The notes beneath the pieces were generated by a model that saw only the letters and a list, made by a program, of their open reading frames with translations, had not been told where the DNA came from and made no database searches. From contig CAJUSJ010000013.1 of the NCBI GenBank assembly GCA_910588865.1, forward strand, positions 1 through 63,531: a stretch of DNA of 63,531 bases, written 5' to 3'. Of the stretch, positions 50,329 through 59,900 are shown piece by piece (the first letter of the stretch is position 1; the number at the start of each line of letters is the position of its first letter). Source of the stretch: an uncultured Lachnospiraceae bacterium. Lineage in GTDB: Bacteria > Bacillota > Clostridia > Lachnospirales > Lachnospiraceae. Position numbers and translations under genes: made by a program.

Positions 50329-51402
50329 ATGGCAGGCCAGAAAAAGGTTGACCCGGAAGTGGTCAAGGAGAAATTAGCGAAACTGGAACCTGAGCTTTCG
50401 GCCCTGCGGGAGGAACTGAAAAGCACGGCTGACAAGAAAAAACGGGACAAGATCATAAAGAAGATCGAGTATACCCAGGGAAAGATCAAGCAAGCCAAGA
50501 CAGGGGAGCGGCTCAGCAGACAGACGAAGAGAGATATGGTGGCTTATTCCTTTATCGCTCCTAATTTCATCGGATTCTGCGTGTTTACCCTGATCCCGAT
50601 CATTTTTGCCTTTATCCTAGCCTTCGCGGAGTGGGACGGAAACAATGCCATGAAATTTGTGGCTTTCAACAATTTTGTGGAGGCGTTTAAAAATGAACGT
50701 TTTATCGCATCCCTGAAAAACACCATCATCTACTGTATCGCCACGGTGCCCCTGACGCTGATGTGTTCCCTGGGGCTGGCGATTATCCTGAACCAGAAGG
50801 TAAAGGGACGCAACTTTTTCAGGACTGTCAGCTTCTTCCCCTATGTAGCGTCTTTAGTAGCGGTCGCGGCGGTTTGGAACATGTTGTTCAGCCCCCAGAA
50901 AAGCGGCCCTGTGAACATGATCCTGTACAATCTGGGCGTGGCGGCAAAGAACCTTCCCAAATGGTCAGCGGACAAAGACTGGGTAATGTTTACCGTGGTA
51001 CTGTTCAGTGTGTGGAAAAATATGGGGTATTACATGGTTATCTATCTGGCGGGACTCCAGGGAGTCAACGCGGAGCTTTATGAGGCCTGCAGTTTAGACG
51101 GTGCCAACACATGGCAGAAGTTTTTGTACATTACCTGGCCCCAGCTGCAGCCCACCACATTTTTCGTCACCATCATGCTGACCATCAACTGTTTCAAGGT
51201 ATATGACATCGTCTACATGCTGGCCGGAGGTTCCAACGGCGTGCTGAACAAGTCAGCCATTGTTTTGGTATACCACATTTACGAAGAGGCGTTCCGCAAC
51301 TGGAATCTGGGATACGCCAGCGCGGTGGCCATGGTGCTGTTCCTCATGGTGCTGGCTGTGACCTTGATCCAGTTCAGAGGCGAGAAAAAATATGCCAACT
51401 AG
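50329..51402 (+). CDS. Sugar ABC permease, MalF-type, with N-terminal coiled-coil extension
   Basis: A 357-residue CUT1 permease with six membrane helices and the cytoplasmic EAA loop (YEACSLDGANTWQKFLYITWPQLQP, key part EACSLDGA). Before the first helix there is an extra ~65-residue charged segment (VVKEKLAKLEPELSALREEL, KKKRDKIIKKIEYTQGKIKQ) that looks like a coiled coil and is not part of the normal family. ATG 50329 follows AGAGGAGGA; the frame is open slightly further upstream. Confidence 0.93.
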   Translation: MAGQKKVDPEVVKEKLAKLEPELSALREELKSTADKKKRDKIIKKIEYTQGKIKQAKTGERLSRQTKRDMVAYSFIAPNFIGFCVFTLIPIIFAFILAFAEWDGNNAMKFVAFNNFVEAFKNERFIASLKNTIIYCIATVPLTLMCSLGLAIILNQKVKGRNFFRTVSFFPYVASLVAVAAVWNMLFSPQKSGPVNMILYNLGVAAKNLPKWSADKDWVMFTVVLFSVWKNMGYYMVIYLAGLQGVNAELYEACSLDGANTWQKFLYITWPQLQPTTFFVTIMLTINCFKVYDIVYMLAGGSNGVLNKSAIVLVYHIYEEAFRNWNLGYASAVAMVLFLMVLAVTLIQFRGEKKYAN

Positions 51403-51414
51403 GAGGGTGAAGAG

Positions 51415-52251
51415 ATGAAAGTACAAAGCAAAGCATATAAATTCTGGCGCGTAGTCCTCTATGTGGTGCTGATCGCCCTGGCGGTTCTGATGCTGATCCC
51501 CTTCGCGTGGATGCTCTCCGCCTCTTTGAAGCTTGACAAAGATGTATTTATTTTCCCTATCCAGTGGATCCCGGAAAATCCAAGATGGCAGAACTACATT
51601 GACATCTGGACCAAGATCCCGCTGTCAAAATTTGTGCTGAATACCACCAAGCTGACCATCATCGTCACCTTGCTCCAGCTTCTCACCAGCAGCTTCGCGG
51701 CCTACGCTTTCGCGAAACTGGATTTCAAGTACAAAAACCTGCTGTTTATGGCTTATATATCCACCATTGCCATGCCCTGGCAGGTGTACATGGTTCCCCA
51801 GTTCATCATGATGAGGGGCATGGGGATGAATGACAGCCACATGGCAATCATCTGCCTCCAGGCATTTTCCGCCTTCGGCGTGTTCATGATGAGGCAGTTC
51901 TACCAGGGAATTCCTGACGAGCTGTGCGAGGCAGCCAGGATCGACGGCATGAGTGAGTACAAGATTTATTCCAAGATCATGCTGCCCCTGTCAAAGCCAG
52001 CACTGTCTACCCTGACCATCTTTACCTTTGTGGCCACCTGGAACGACTTTTTGGGGCCAATGATCTACTTGAAGACAGAGTCCAAGAAGACCCTGCAGAT
52101 CGGACTGAGGATGTTTATCAGCCAGTATTCTTCTGAGTACGGACTGATCATGGCAGCTTCCGTGCTGTCCCTGATCCCGGTGCTTATTGTGTTTTTGTCA
52201 CTGCAGAAGTACTTTGTGGAAGGAATCGCGGCTACTGGTGTGAAAGGATAA
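51415..52251 (+). CDS. Sugar ABC permease, MalG-type
   Basis: A 278-residue CUT1 permease with six helices. It has the typical N-terminal helix and PFAWMLSASLK, and the EAA loop CEAARIDGMSEYKIYSKIMLPLSKPALS (key part EAARIDGMSEY). It pairs with the gene 12 bases upstream. No ATPase gene lies in the operon, so a shared MsmK-like ATPase (such as that at 1-884) is expected. Confidence 0.95.
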   Translation: MKVQSKAYKFWRVVLYVVLIALAVLMLIPFAWMLSASLKLDKDVFIFPIQWIPENPRWQNYIDIWTKIPLSKFVLNTTKLTIIVTLLQLLTSSFAAYAFAKLDFKYKNLLFMAYISTIAMPWQVYMVPQFIMMRGMGMNDSHMAIICLQAFSAFGVFMMRQFYQGIPDELCEAARIDGMSEYKIYSKIMLPLSKPALSTLTIFTFVATWNDFLGPMIYLKTESKKTLQIGLRMFISQYSSEYGLIMAASVLSLIPVLIVFLSLQKYFVEGIAATGVKG

Positions 52252-52267
52252 ATGCTGGAGGTGTTTT

Positions 52268-53470
52268 ATGGGCAAGGAGATATATGATATGCTGAGGGAG
52301 AAGCCGGAGATCACCCCAAAGGAGATCAACGGGGCCATGGATTTTGCTCTGGAGCAGGTGAGAGACAATCTGAAGGATTTTACTTATTCATTTAAGAGAG
52401 CTTTCAGCGAACAGGGGTTTTATACGCCTACGGAAAATGTAAACTGGACTACCGGGTTTTGGACAGGGCAGGTCTGGCTGGCCTGGGAGTGGGCTAGGAA
52501 GCAGGGGCAGAGAGAGCTGGCCGATGAATTGAAGAAGGCGGGAGAGGTTCACATTGACAGCTTTCTGGACAGGATTTGCCATAAAAGGGAAGTGGACCAC
52601 CATGACATGGGATTTTTATACTCCCCATCCTGTGTGGCGGGGTATAAACTGACAGGGAGCGAAAAGGGCAGGGAGGCGGCTGTGAAGGCAGCGGACCAGC
52701 TGATCACCCGTTTCCACCCGGTCGGGGAGTTTATCCAGGCCTGGGGCCCCATGGACCAGCCGGAGAATTACAGGTTTATCATTGACTGTCTTCTGAATCT
52801 CCCCCTTCTCTACTGGGCTTCCCAGGAGACCGGGGATGAAAAATACCGGGAGATCGCGGAAAAACATATCCACACCGCCATCGCCAATGTGATCCGGGAG
52901 GATTATTCCACATGGCACACATTTTTTATGAACATGGAAACAGGAGCGCCGGACCACGGGGCTACCTGCCAGGGATACCGGGACGGCTCCGCCTGGGCAA
53001 GAGGCCAGGCCTGGGGCGTGTACGGCACAGCCATGGCTTACCGGTACACGGGAAGGAAGGAGTATATTGAGGACTTTAAGCATGTGACAGGATATTTTCT
53101 GGAGCATCTGCCTTTGGACCTGGTTCCCTACTGGGATCTGGAGTTCGGGGAGGGTTCTGACGAGCCAAGGGATTCTTCTTCCGCCTCCATCGCTGCCTGC
53201 GGGATGCTGGAGATGGCCGGATATATGGACCAAAAAGAGGGCGAATACTACAAAGGAATCGCCAGAAAGATCATGAAATCCGTGGCAGACAACTATGCCG
53301 TGAAATCTCCAAAGGAGTCCAACGGCCTGGTGCTCCACAGCACCTATTCCAAGAAGTCGCCTTACAATACCTGCACCCCGGAAGGAGTGGATGAGTGCAA
53401 TATCTGGGGGGATTACTTCTATATGGAAGCCCTGACCAGGCTTGCGGGGGAGTGGAATCCATACTGGTAG
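52268..53470 (+). CDS. Glycoside hydrolase family 88 (unsaturated glucuronyl hydrolase)
   Basis: A 400-residue cytoplasmic enzyme that opens unsaturated uronic acids at the non-reducing end of lyase products. The (alpha/alpha)6 fold shows NWTTGFWTGQVWLAWEW (~residues 58-74), the catalytic-Asp block HHDMGFLYSPS (~115-125), IIDCLLNLPLLYWAS, and GYRDGSAWARGQAWGVYG (second Asp, ~238-255). It follows the ABC permeases, so the importer probably carries unsaturated oligosaccharides. Confidence 0.93.
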   Translation: MGKEIYDMLREKPEITPKEINGAMDFALEQVRDNLKDFTYSFKRAFSEQGFYTPTENVNWTTGFWTGQVWLAWEWARKQGQRELADELKKAGEVHIDSFLDRICHKREVDHHDMGFLYSPSCVAGYKLTGSEKGREAAVKAADQLITRFHPVGEFIQAWGPMDQPENYRFIIDCLLNLPLLYWASQETGDEKYREIAEKHIHTAIANVIREDYSTWHTFFMNMETGAPDHGATCQGYRDGSAWARGQAWGVYGTAMAYRYTGRKEYIEDFKHVTGYFLEHLPLDLVPYWDLEFGEGSDEPRDSSSASIAACGMLEMAGYMDQKEGEYYKGIARKIMKSVADNYAVKSPKESNGLVLHSTYSKKSPYNTCTPEGVDECNIWGDYFYMEALTRLAGEWNPYW

Positions 53471-53481
53471 GAAATAAAAAC

Positions 53482-53517
53482 TGCCGCGGTCTGCCAATTT
53501 TGTGGCAGGCGGCGGCA
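53482..53517 (+). other. Intra-operon hairpin
   Basis: TGCCGC-CTGCCA pairs with TGGCAG-GGCGGCA around an ATTTTG loop; no T-run follows. It may stabilise or partly end the upstream message. Confidence 0.45.
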
Positions 53518-53542
53518 AAAAGTCTGAGAGGAGGCAGAAACC

Positions 53543-55261
53543 ATGAGACTTGAGTCAAAAGAAGATTTCAGGCAGTGGATGCACAAGGTTCTGGATCCGC
53601 TGACAGCGTTGTACAGCAGAGGAGGAGCCAGGCTTCATCTGGGGGACAGCGGCGTGACTTACCCACAGGTGAGCATTGAGATGGAGGCATTTTCCAGGCC
53701 CCTGTGGGCTCTGGTCCCTTTCTGGGCAGGAGGCGGCCAGGACAGGGAATTTGAGGAGATCTACGCCAGGGGACTGGCCAATGGGACGGATCCGGAGCAT
53801 GAGGAGTACTGGGGCGGATTTACGGATTATGACCAGAGGTTTGTGGAGATGGCCGCCATTGCCAGCGGCATCATCTTTGCCCCAGGGAAGGTGTGGGAGC
53901 CTTTGAGTCCCCAGGCAAAACAGAATCTGGCGGACTGGCTTTACGGGATCAACCAGTATATGATCCCGGACTGCAACTGGCAGTTTTTCATGATCCTGGT
54001 GAACGTGGCTCTCAAAAAGCAGGGATACCGGTTTGACCAGGAGAAGCTGGACTCCGGCCTGGAGAAGGTGGAGTCTTATTATCTGGGAGACGGCTGGTAC
54101 AGGGACGGCGGCTCGGCCCAGAAGGATTATTATATCTCCTTCGCCATGCACTATTATGGCCTTCTGTACGCGGCGGCTATGGAGAAGGAGGACCCTGACA
54201 GGTGCGGCAAGTTCAGGGAGAGGGCGGAGAGATTCGCCAAAGATTTTATCTACTGGTTTGATGAAAATGGTTCCGCCCTGCCCTATGGCCGCAGCCTGGC
54301 TTACCGGTTCGGACAGGCTGCCTTCTGGTCAGCCTACGTGTTCGCGGGACTGGACCAGATCCCGGCTGGCGTGGTGAAAGGGATCCTGGCCCGGCATTTA
54401 AACTGGTGGGACAGCCAGAAGATTTATGACAGGGACCAGGTGCTGACCATTGGCTACAGCTACCCCAACCTGATCATGGCGGAGCGGTACAATGCCCCCG
54501 GATCTCCCTACTGGGGCATGAAAAGCCTTCTGTGTCTGGCTCTGCCTGACGACCACCCGTTCTGGCGGGAAAAGGCGGCGCCTCTTCCAAAGCTTGAGAA
54601 AGTGAAGGTTTTGAAACAGGCGGATATGATCATGCACCGTCTTGGGAAGGAAGTGGTTTCCTACCCGGCAGGGGTCTGTGAGAAATACGGACACGGACAT
54701 GTGCCGGAGAAATATTCCAAGTTCGCCTATTCTACCAGGTTTGGATTTTCCGTGGCAAGAAGCCAGATCGTGCTTCACGAGAACGCTCCTGACTCTGCCC
54801 TGGCCTTTGTCATAGACGGGGACGACTATGTGTTTGTGAGAAAGGTGAGCCTGTCTTATGAGGTGAGAGAGGACAGGGTAATCAGCACCTGGCAGCCATT
54901 TCCGGGAATTCTGGTGACTTCCACAGTGATACCGGAGGAAGGAGGCCACAGAAGGATCCATGAGGTGGAGAGCGGCTTTGACTGCGTGGCCTATGACTGC
55001 GGGTTCTCGGTGGAGAAATTTACGAAAGGGTACGAACAGACGGCAGAAGGAAACGAGGCCCAGATAAGATATGAAGATATGGGGTGCCGCGTGCGGGGTG
55101 ACGGCCCTGAGGCCAAAGGCGTGATCATTGAGGCGGACCCCAACACCAATGTGCTGTATCCCAACGGCAGCATACCGGCAGTAAGTTACCGGATCCGGAA
55201 AGGGGAAAAGATCCGTCTGGAGACAGTGGTGAAGACATTTGTAAAGGAAAGTTCTATGTAA
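53543..55261 (+). CDS. DUF2264-domain protein (putative glycan-active toroid enzyme)
   Basis: A 572-residue protein matching DUF2264: the start (SKEDFRQWMHKVLDPL), SIEMEAFSRPLWALVPFWAGGG (~residues 40-62), the long alpha-toroid with WQFFMILVNVALKKQGY and DGWYRDGGSAQKDYYISFAMHYYG, and a C-terminal beta-rich region (~370-570). No signal peptide. DUF2264 genes are often found beside GH88/GH105 and lyases, so a role in uronate-glycan breakdown is likely but not proven. GAGGAGG precedes the ATG. Confidence 0.88.
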   Translation: MRLESKEDFRQWMHKVLDPLTALYSRGGARLHLGDSGVTYPQVSIEMEAFSRPLWALVPFWAGGGQDREFEEIYARGLANGTDPEHEEYWGGFTDYDQRFVEMAAIASGIIFAPGKVWEPLSPQAKQNLADWLYGINQYMIPDCNWQFFMILVNVALKKQGYRFDQEKLDSGLEKVESYYLGDGWYRDGGSAQKDYYISFAMHYYGLLYAAAMEKEDPDRCGKFRERAERFAKDFIYWFDENGSALPYGRSLAYRFGQAAFWSAYVFAGLDQIPAGVVKGILARHLNWWDSQKIYDRDQVLTIGYSYPNLIMAERYNAPGSPYWGMKSLLCLALPDDHPFWREKAAPLPKLEKVKVLKQADMIMHRLGKEVVSYPAGVCEKYGHGHVPEKYSKFAYSTRFGFSVARSQIVLHENAPDSALAFVIDGDDYVFVRKVSLSYEVREDRVISTWQPFPGILVTSTVIPEEGGHRRIHEVESGFDCVAYDCGFSVEKFTKGYEQTAEGNEAQIRYEDMGCRVRGDGPEAKGVIIEADPNTNVLYPNGSIPAVSYRIRKGEKIRLETVVKTFVKESSM

Positions 55262-55288
55262 TTGTAATGGGAAGGGACTTTCAGAGAA

Positions 55289-55326
55289 CAAATATCCCTC
55301 TGCTTTTTTGAGCAGGGGGATATTTG
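55289..55326. terminator. Long hairpin between the DUF2264 gene and the AT-rich island
   Basis: CAAATATCCCTCTGC pairs with GCAGGGGGATATTTG with one wobble; no strong T-run on either side. Probably ends transcription from one or both directions. Confidence 0.6.
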
Positions 55327-55337
55327 GCATGATGAAA

Positions 55338-55490
55338 TTATCTGCTGTTGTCATCATCGTCTTTAATTTTTTTTGTTCCGTCAATCAGTGACATGGTGTC
55401 CTTGATCAGTTCCATGGCTTTTTCATGGTTGTTGGTCTCAAGCAAAATTTTCAGGGATTCCAGCAGCATGTATAATTCTTTATTGTTCAT
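55338..55490 (-). CDS. Small hypothetical protein (50 residues)
   Basis: Starts MNNKELYMLLESLKILLETNN and is helical and charged, ending KKIKDDDDNSR. Its start overlaps the end of the larger orphan gene at 55480 by 11 bases, so it is likely co-translated. No family recognised. Confidence 0.55.
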   Translation of the reverse strand: MNNKELYMLLESLKILLETNNHEKAMELIKDTMSLIDGTKKIKDDDDNSR

Positions 55491-56496
55491 CCTGCCACCC
55501 ACTTTCTGTGTTGTAAATAAATCTTCCATCAACAGGGCGGTCTGATAACTGGGAAGCGGTCTCCATATTGTAATTTAACGCTAAGTTATCTTTTATGCGC
55601 TGTAATATAATGTCGATTCTTCGTATATCTGATACCATATACTTTGTATCTAATAGCTTCTTGAGGTCAATTTGCTGTTCTGTGGTTAACTTAAGTGATT
55701 GGACAAATGTCACAAGCGCGAAATCGGCGGCTTGTTTACTTATATAGTCCGGCTGCGCGCATAAACTATCTATAAGTATTGATATACTTGAAAAAGTGTC
55801 CTTGCCATAGGATGTAAACGATAACTGCTGTAACACAGAAAATACTTCAATTTTATCATAGTCTAAATTCAGATCTGATGTATACAGCTCTTTTATATAA
55901 TCATTACAGTATGATATAAATAATGTGTCTATTGACTTCCTGTTTACTACAAAGATGTCTTTACATTTAAATCCAGCTACTTCTAGTGGCAACTCTAACA
56001 ATCCTCTTTGAGCTATAACTTTTAAGACATATTTATTTTCATTTTCTATTTTGCTCAATATGCTATCCGCGAAGATTGGCACATATTGGCTGTTTGCGTA
56101 TACTTGTATTCTGTTTGACTTTGCCACACCTCTTTTGTTGTCTTCATGGAATGAGATTATGATTTCTTCAAACTGAGTTGTATCCACTTTTATATAAACG
56201 GATATTTTATACAAATTATCTATTACACATACATATGATCTGTATATCTCTTGATCTTTTCTTCTTTCTATCATGTATGGTTGAAGGTTTGACAAATAGC
56301 TCCTTATAAAGGTCAATGTATCAAGCCCGCAATACTCTATATAGTCAAATAAATGTTGGTTCAGCCCGCTTCTATGGGTGCTGCTATCCAATGTGATTCT
56401 GTCTAATTTGGCCAAATTTCTTATCTTTTTGCACACTTTTACCATTGATGTATCGATACCTTTTGACTCCAGTAATTCATATGTCATATCAGCCAT
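55480..56496 (-). CDS. Orphan hypothetical protein in an AT-rich island
   Basis: A 338-residue soluble protein that I do not recognise. It begins MADMTYELLESKGIDTSMVKV and is mixed alpha/beta with no membrane segment or clear catalytic motif; the last third is mostly helical. The codon use is far richer in A and T than the flanking sugar genes, suggesting recent acquisition. GAGGGAGAT lies before ATG 56496; an upstream in-frame ATG at 56574 is less likely because the promoter at 56557-56585 would start transcription after it. Confidence 0.7.
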   Translation of the reverse strand: MADMTYELLESKGIDTSMVKVCKKIRNLAKLDRITLDSSTHRSGLNQHLFDYIEYCGLDTLTFIRSYLSNLQPYMIERRKDQEIYRSYVCVIDNLYKISVYIKVDTTQFEEIIISFHEDNKRGVAKSNRIQVYANSQYVPIFADSILSKIENENKYVLKVIAQRGLLELPLEVAGFKCKDIFVVNRKSIDTLFISYCNDYIKELYTSDLNLDYDKIEVFSVLQQLSFTSYGKDTFSSISILIDSLCAQPDYISKQAADFALVTFVQSLKLTTEQQIDLKKLLDTKYMVSDIRRIDIILQRIKDNLALNYNMETASQLSDRPVDGRFIYNTESGWQDEQ

Positions 56497-56556
56497 TTGA
56501 TGATCTCCCTCTGTTATGCGGTTAATAAATTTAACTGGGGAATAGACGCCATATAT

Positions 56557-56585
56557 ATGATAACATCTATTCACTATTTTCTCAA
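56557..56585 (-). promoter_or_regulatory. Promoter of the orphan gene
   Basis: Leftward TTGAGA, 17 bases, TATCAT; the expected start is about 55 bases before ATG 56496. In the rest of 56586-56949 I see only AT-rich -10-like sequences and a leftward 13-codon frame after AAAGGAGG. Confidence 0.6.
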
Positions 56586-56949
56586 TAATTTATTTTGGGA
56601 TTTCATAAGTCTCCGCGTATCTTTCGGAGAGCATGGGACCCTCCTTTCATTCATGTTGATGCTGAAAACGAGATATCAGGCAACATTTTGTTTTTGTCTA
56701 AATAAAAATGTGTCCTCGGGATTGGGTAAAACGATGGAATACAGTAGACGATCATAAAAGGAAAAGGATGTCCATGGTTCTGGTCAATAACGACATTTGT
56801 TTAATAGTTGTGGTGAAAAGTATCTATACTTTTACAGCAAAATTCTATATAATAGGTTTAAATTCTGATTTTTCCATCTGAAACTACTGGCCTGGCAGGC
56901 GGCGTAAAGCGGGGCGTGCCGGCGCATATTATTAGGAGGAGGTAGCATT

Positions 56950-59900
56950 ATGAACAGCGCAGTACCAGACTTAACATGGCTTGAGGACCCGGAGGTTTAT
57001 GCTGTCAACCGGGAGAAGGCCCACTCGGACCACAGATTTTATGAAAGCCCGGAGGCCATGGAGGCAGGGGAGGCGAAAGGGGGTGCCATGGGGCTTCGTC
57101 AGTCCCTTGACGGAACGTGGAAGTTTGCCTTTGCTGTCTGTCCGGACCAGCGGAAGAAGGATTTTTACAAGACCGATTTTGATCTGGGGACCATGGGGGA
57201 GATACAGGTTCCGGGCCACATTCAGACCCAGGGATATGACAAGCGCCAGTACATCAACACCATGTACCCCTGGGACGGACACAGTGAGCTCAGGCCTCCC
57301 CACATTGACTGGGAGTACAATCCAGTGGCCAGCTATGTGAAGGAGTTTGATCTGAAGAAAGAGCTGATGGGAAAACGGGTCTTCGTGTCATTCCAGGGGG
57401 TGGAGACAGCCTTCTATGTGTGGCTCAACGGAGAGTTTGTTGGGTACAGCGAGGACACCTTCACCCCATCGGAATTCGAGCTGACCGGCCTTGTAAAAGA
57501 GTCTGGAAACCGTCTGGCGGTGGAGGTGTACAAAAGGAGCAGCGCCAGCTGGATCGAGGATCAGGATTTCTTCCGCTTCTCTGGGATTTTCCGGGAAGTG
57601 TATCTCTACGGAATTCCTCAGATTCATGTGCGGGATCTGTTCGTGAAGGCGGATCTGGTGATGGACGGAAACGGACAGCCCGGCGCGGCAGACAGCGGGC
57701 CCGCCGCGGACGGACAGCCGGAAATGGCACCCTGGAGCGGGTCTTGCGGGAAATCTGCCATGAAAAAAGGGAAACTTCAGGTGGAACTGGAATTGTCAGG
57801 CCAATCCGGGGCAGTGCCGGACTGCCGGATAAAGCTGTCCCTCTGGGATCCCCGGGGGCGGCTGGTCCGAGAGATGGAGACAGAAGCCGCCGGACAGGGA
57901 AAGACAACGGCTGTCATGGAACTTCCGGCAGTGATGCCGTGGTCCGGGGAAGATCCGGCGCTGTACCGGCTGTGTGTGACGGTTTTGGACAGCCGGGGAC
58001 AGGTGGTGGAGGTGATCCCTCAGACAGTAGGCTTCCGCCATTTTGAGCTCCGGGATAAGATCATGTATCTCAACGGGGAGCGGATCATTTTCCGGGGAAT
58101 CAACCGCCATGAGTTTAATGTCCGCAGAGGACGGGCAGTGACAAAAGAGGACATGATGTGGGATATCCGGTTCATGAAGAGGCACAATATCAACGCGGTG
58201 CGCACCTGCCATTATCCAAATCAGACTCTTTGGTATGAACTGTGCGACCGGTACGGACTGTACATGATCGATGAGGCCAACCTGGAGAGCCATGGTTCCT
58301 GGCAGAAGATGGGAACCTGCGATCCTTCCTGGAACGTGCCAGGGAGCCTGCCTCAGTGGAAAAACTGTGTGGTGGACAGAGCCATGTCCATGGTGGAGAG
58401 GGACAAGAACCACCCGGCTATCCTCATATGGTCCTGCGGCAACGAAGCCTACGCGGGAGAGAACATCGCCGCCATGTCCCGGTATTTCCAGGAAAGAGAT
58501 CCCTCAAGGATAGTCCATTATGAGGGTGTTTTCTGGAACCGGGAGTTTGAGCATATCAGCCAGGTGGAGAGCCAGATGTACACCAAGCCCCAGGATGTGA
58601 TAAAGTATCTGGAAAATGACCCGAAGAAGCCATTTATCCTGTGCGAGTACACCCATGCCATGGGCAATTCCCTGGGAGGCATGAAAAAGTACACGGACCT
58701 GGAGGACCGCTATGACATGTACCAGGGAGCCTTCATCTGGGATTACATGGATCAGGCCCTCGCGCGTCAGGATCTGGATGGGTCGGAGGTGCTGGGGTAC
58801 GGCGGAGATTTCACAGACCGGCCCACGGACTATAATTTCTGCGGAAACGGGATTGTCTACGGAACCAGGGAGCCGTCCCCCAAAGCCCAGGAGGTGAAAT
58901 ACCTGTATCAGAATCTGTCCATAATTCCGGAGATTAGATGGGATAAGGATGGCTGTATGCGGGCAGAGGCGGATATCAGAAACAAGAACCTGTTTGTGGA
59001 CACCAGCCATGTGGAATTTGTGTGCCAGATCTTAAAGGACGGGGAACCGGTGGCGGAGACCTTGCTCCAGGCGGCGGTGGAAGCGGGGAAGACCAGGAAA
59101 ATGGCCATCCCCGTGTCTGTAAAGAGAGAGCCGGGAGAATACATATGCCAGGTATCCGCTGTGCTGAGGGAAGGAAATCTCTGGGCGGATAAGGGACATG
59201 AGGTGGCTTTTGGAGAGTGCGTCAGCAAGGCAGAGACCGATGGAGCCAGTGCCGCTGACGGCGGTGCGTCCGGCGTGTCAAATGGAGGGACATTAGGTAC
59301 AGCAGGCCAAGAGCTTTCCATGAAAGTCATCCACGGTGATGTCAATCTTGGTGTAAAGGGAAGGGACTTCTCTGTGCTGTTCTCCAGAGCCGACGGTGGC
59401 ATTGTATCCCTGCGCTATGGCGGAAAGGAGTGGATCGCCGGAAAAGCGCCTATGCCCACTTACTGGCGGGCTGCCACGGACAATGATAGAGGGAACGGAT
59501 TTAATGTCAAAAGCGCCATGTGGCTTGGGGCTGACCAGCTGTGGCAGTACAATAACACTCAGATTCAGGTGGAGGAAGAACCTGACAAAGTGACTGTGAC
59601 CTACACATACGGTCTGCCTGTGGTTCCGGCCACGGAGACAAAGGTGGTCTATGAGGTGACGGCTGACGGGAAGATCAGGGTGAAGGCCCATTACTTTGGA
59701 AAAGAAGGACTTCCGGGCCTGCCTCTGTTTGGCATGAGATTCCGGTTCCTGTCTGATGTCAACGCGTTTACCTACTACGGCCGGGGACCGGAGGAGAATT
59801 ACCCTGACAGAGCCAACGGAGCCAGGCTGGGGATCTTCGCAGGCACGCCGGAAGGCAACCTGTCCCGGTATCTGCTTCCCCAGGAGTGCGGCGGACGAAC

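Noticed and set aside
54398..55384. A 328-codon frame antisense to the DUF2264 gene
   Set aside because: The DUF2264 frame has clear domain similarity over its full length; the antisense product is unlike any protein and is rich in chance His/Leu patterns.
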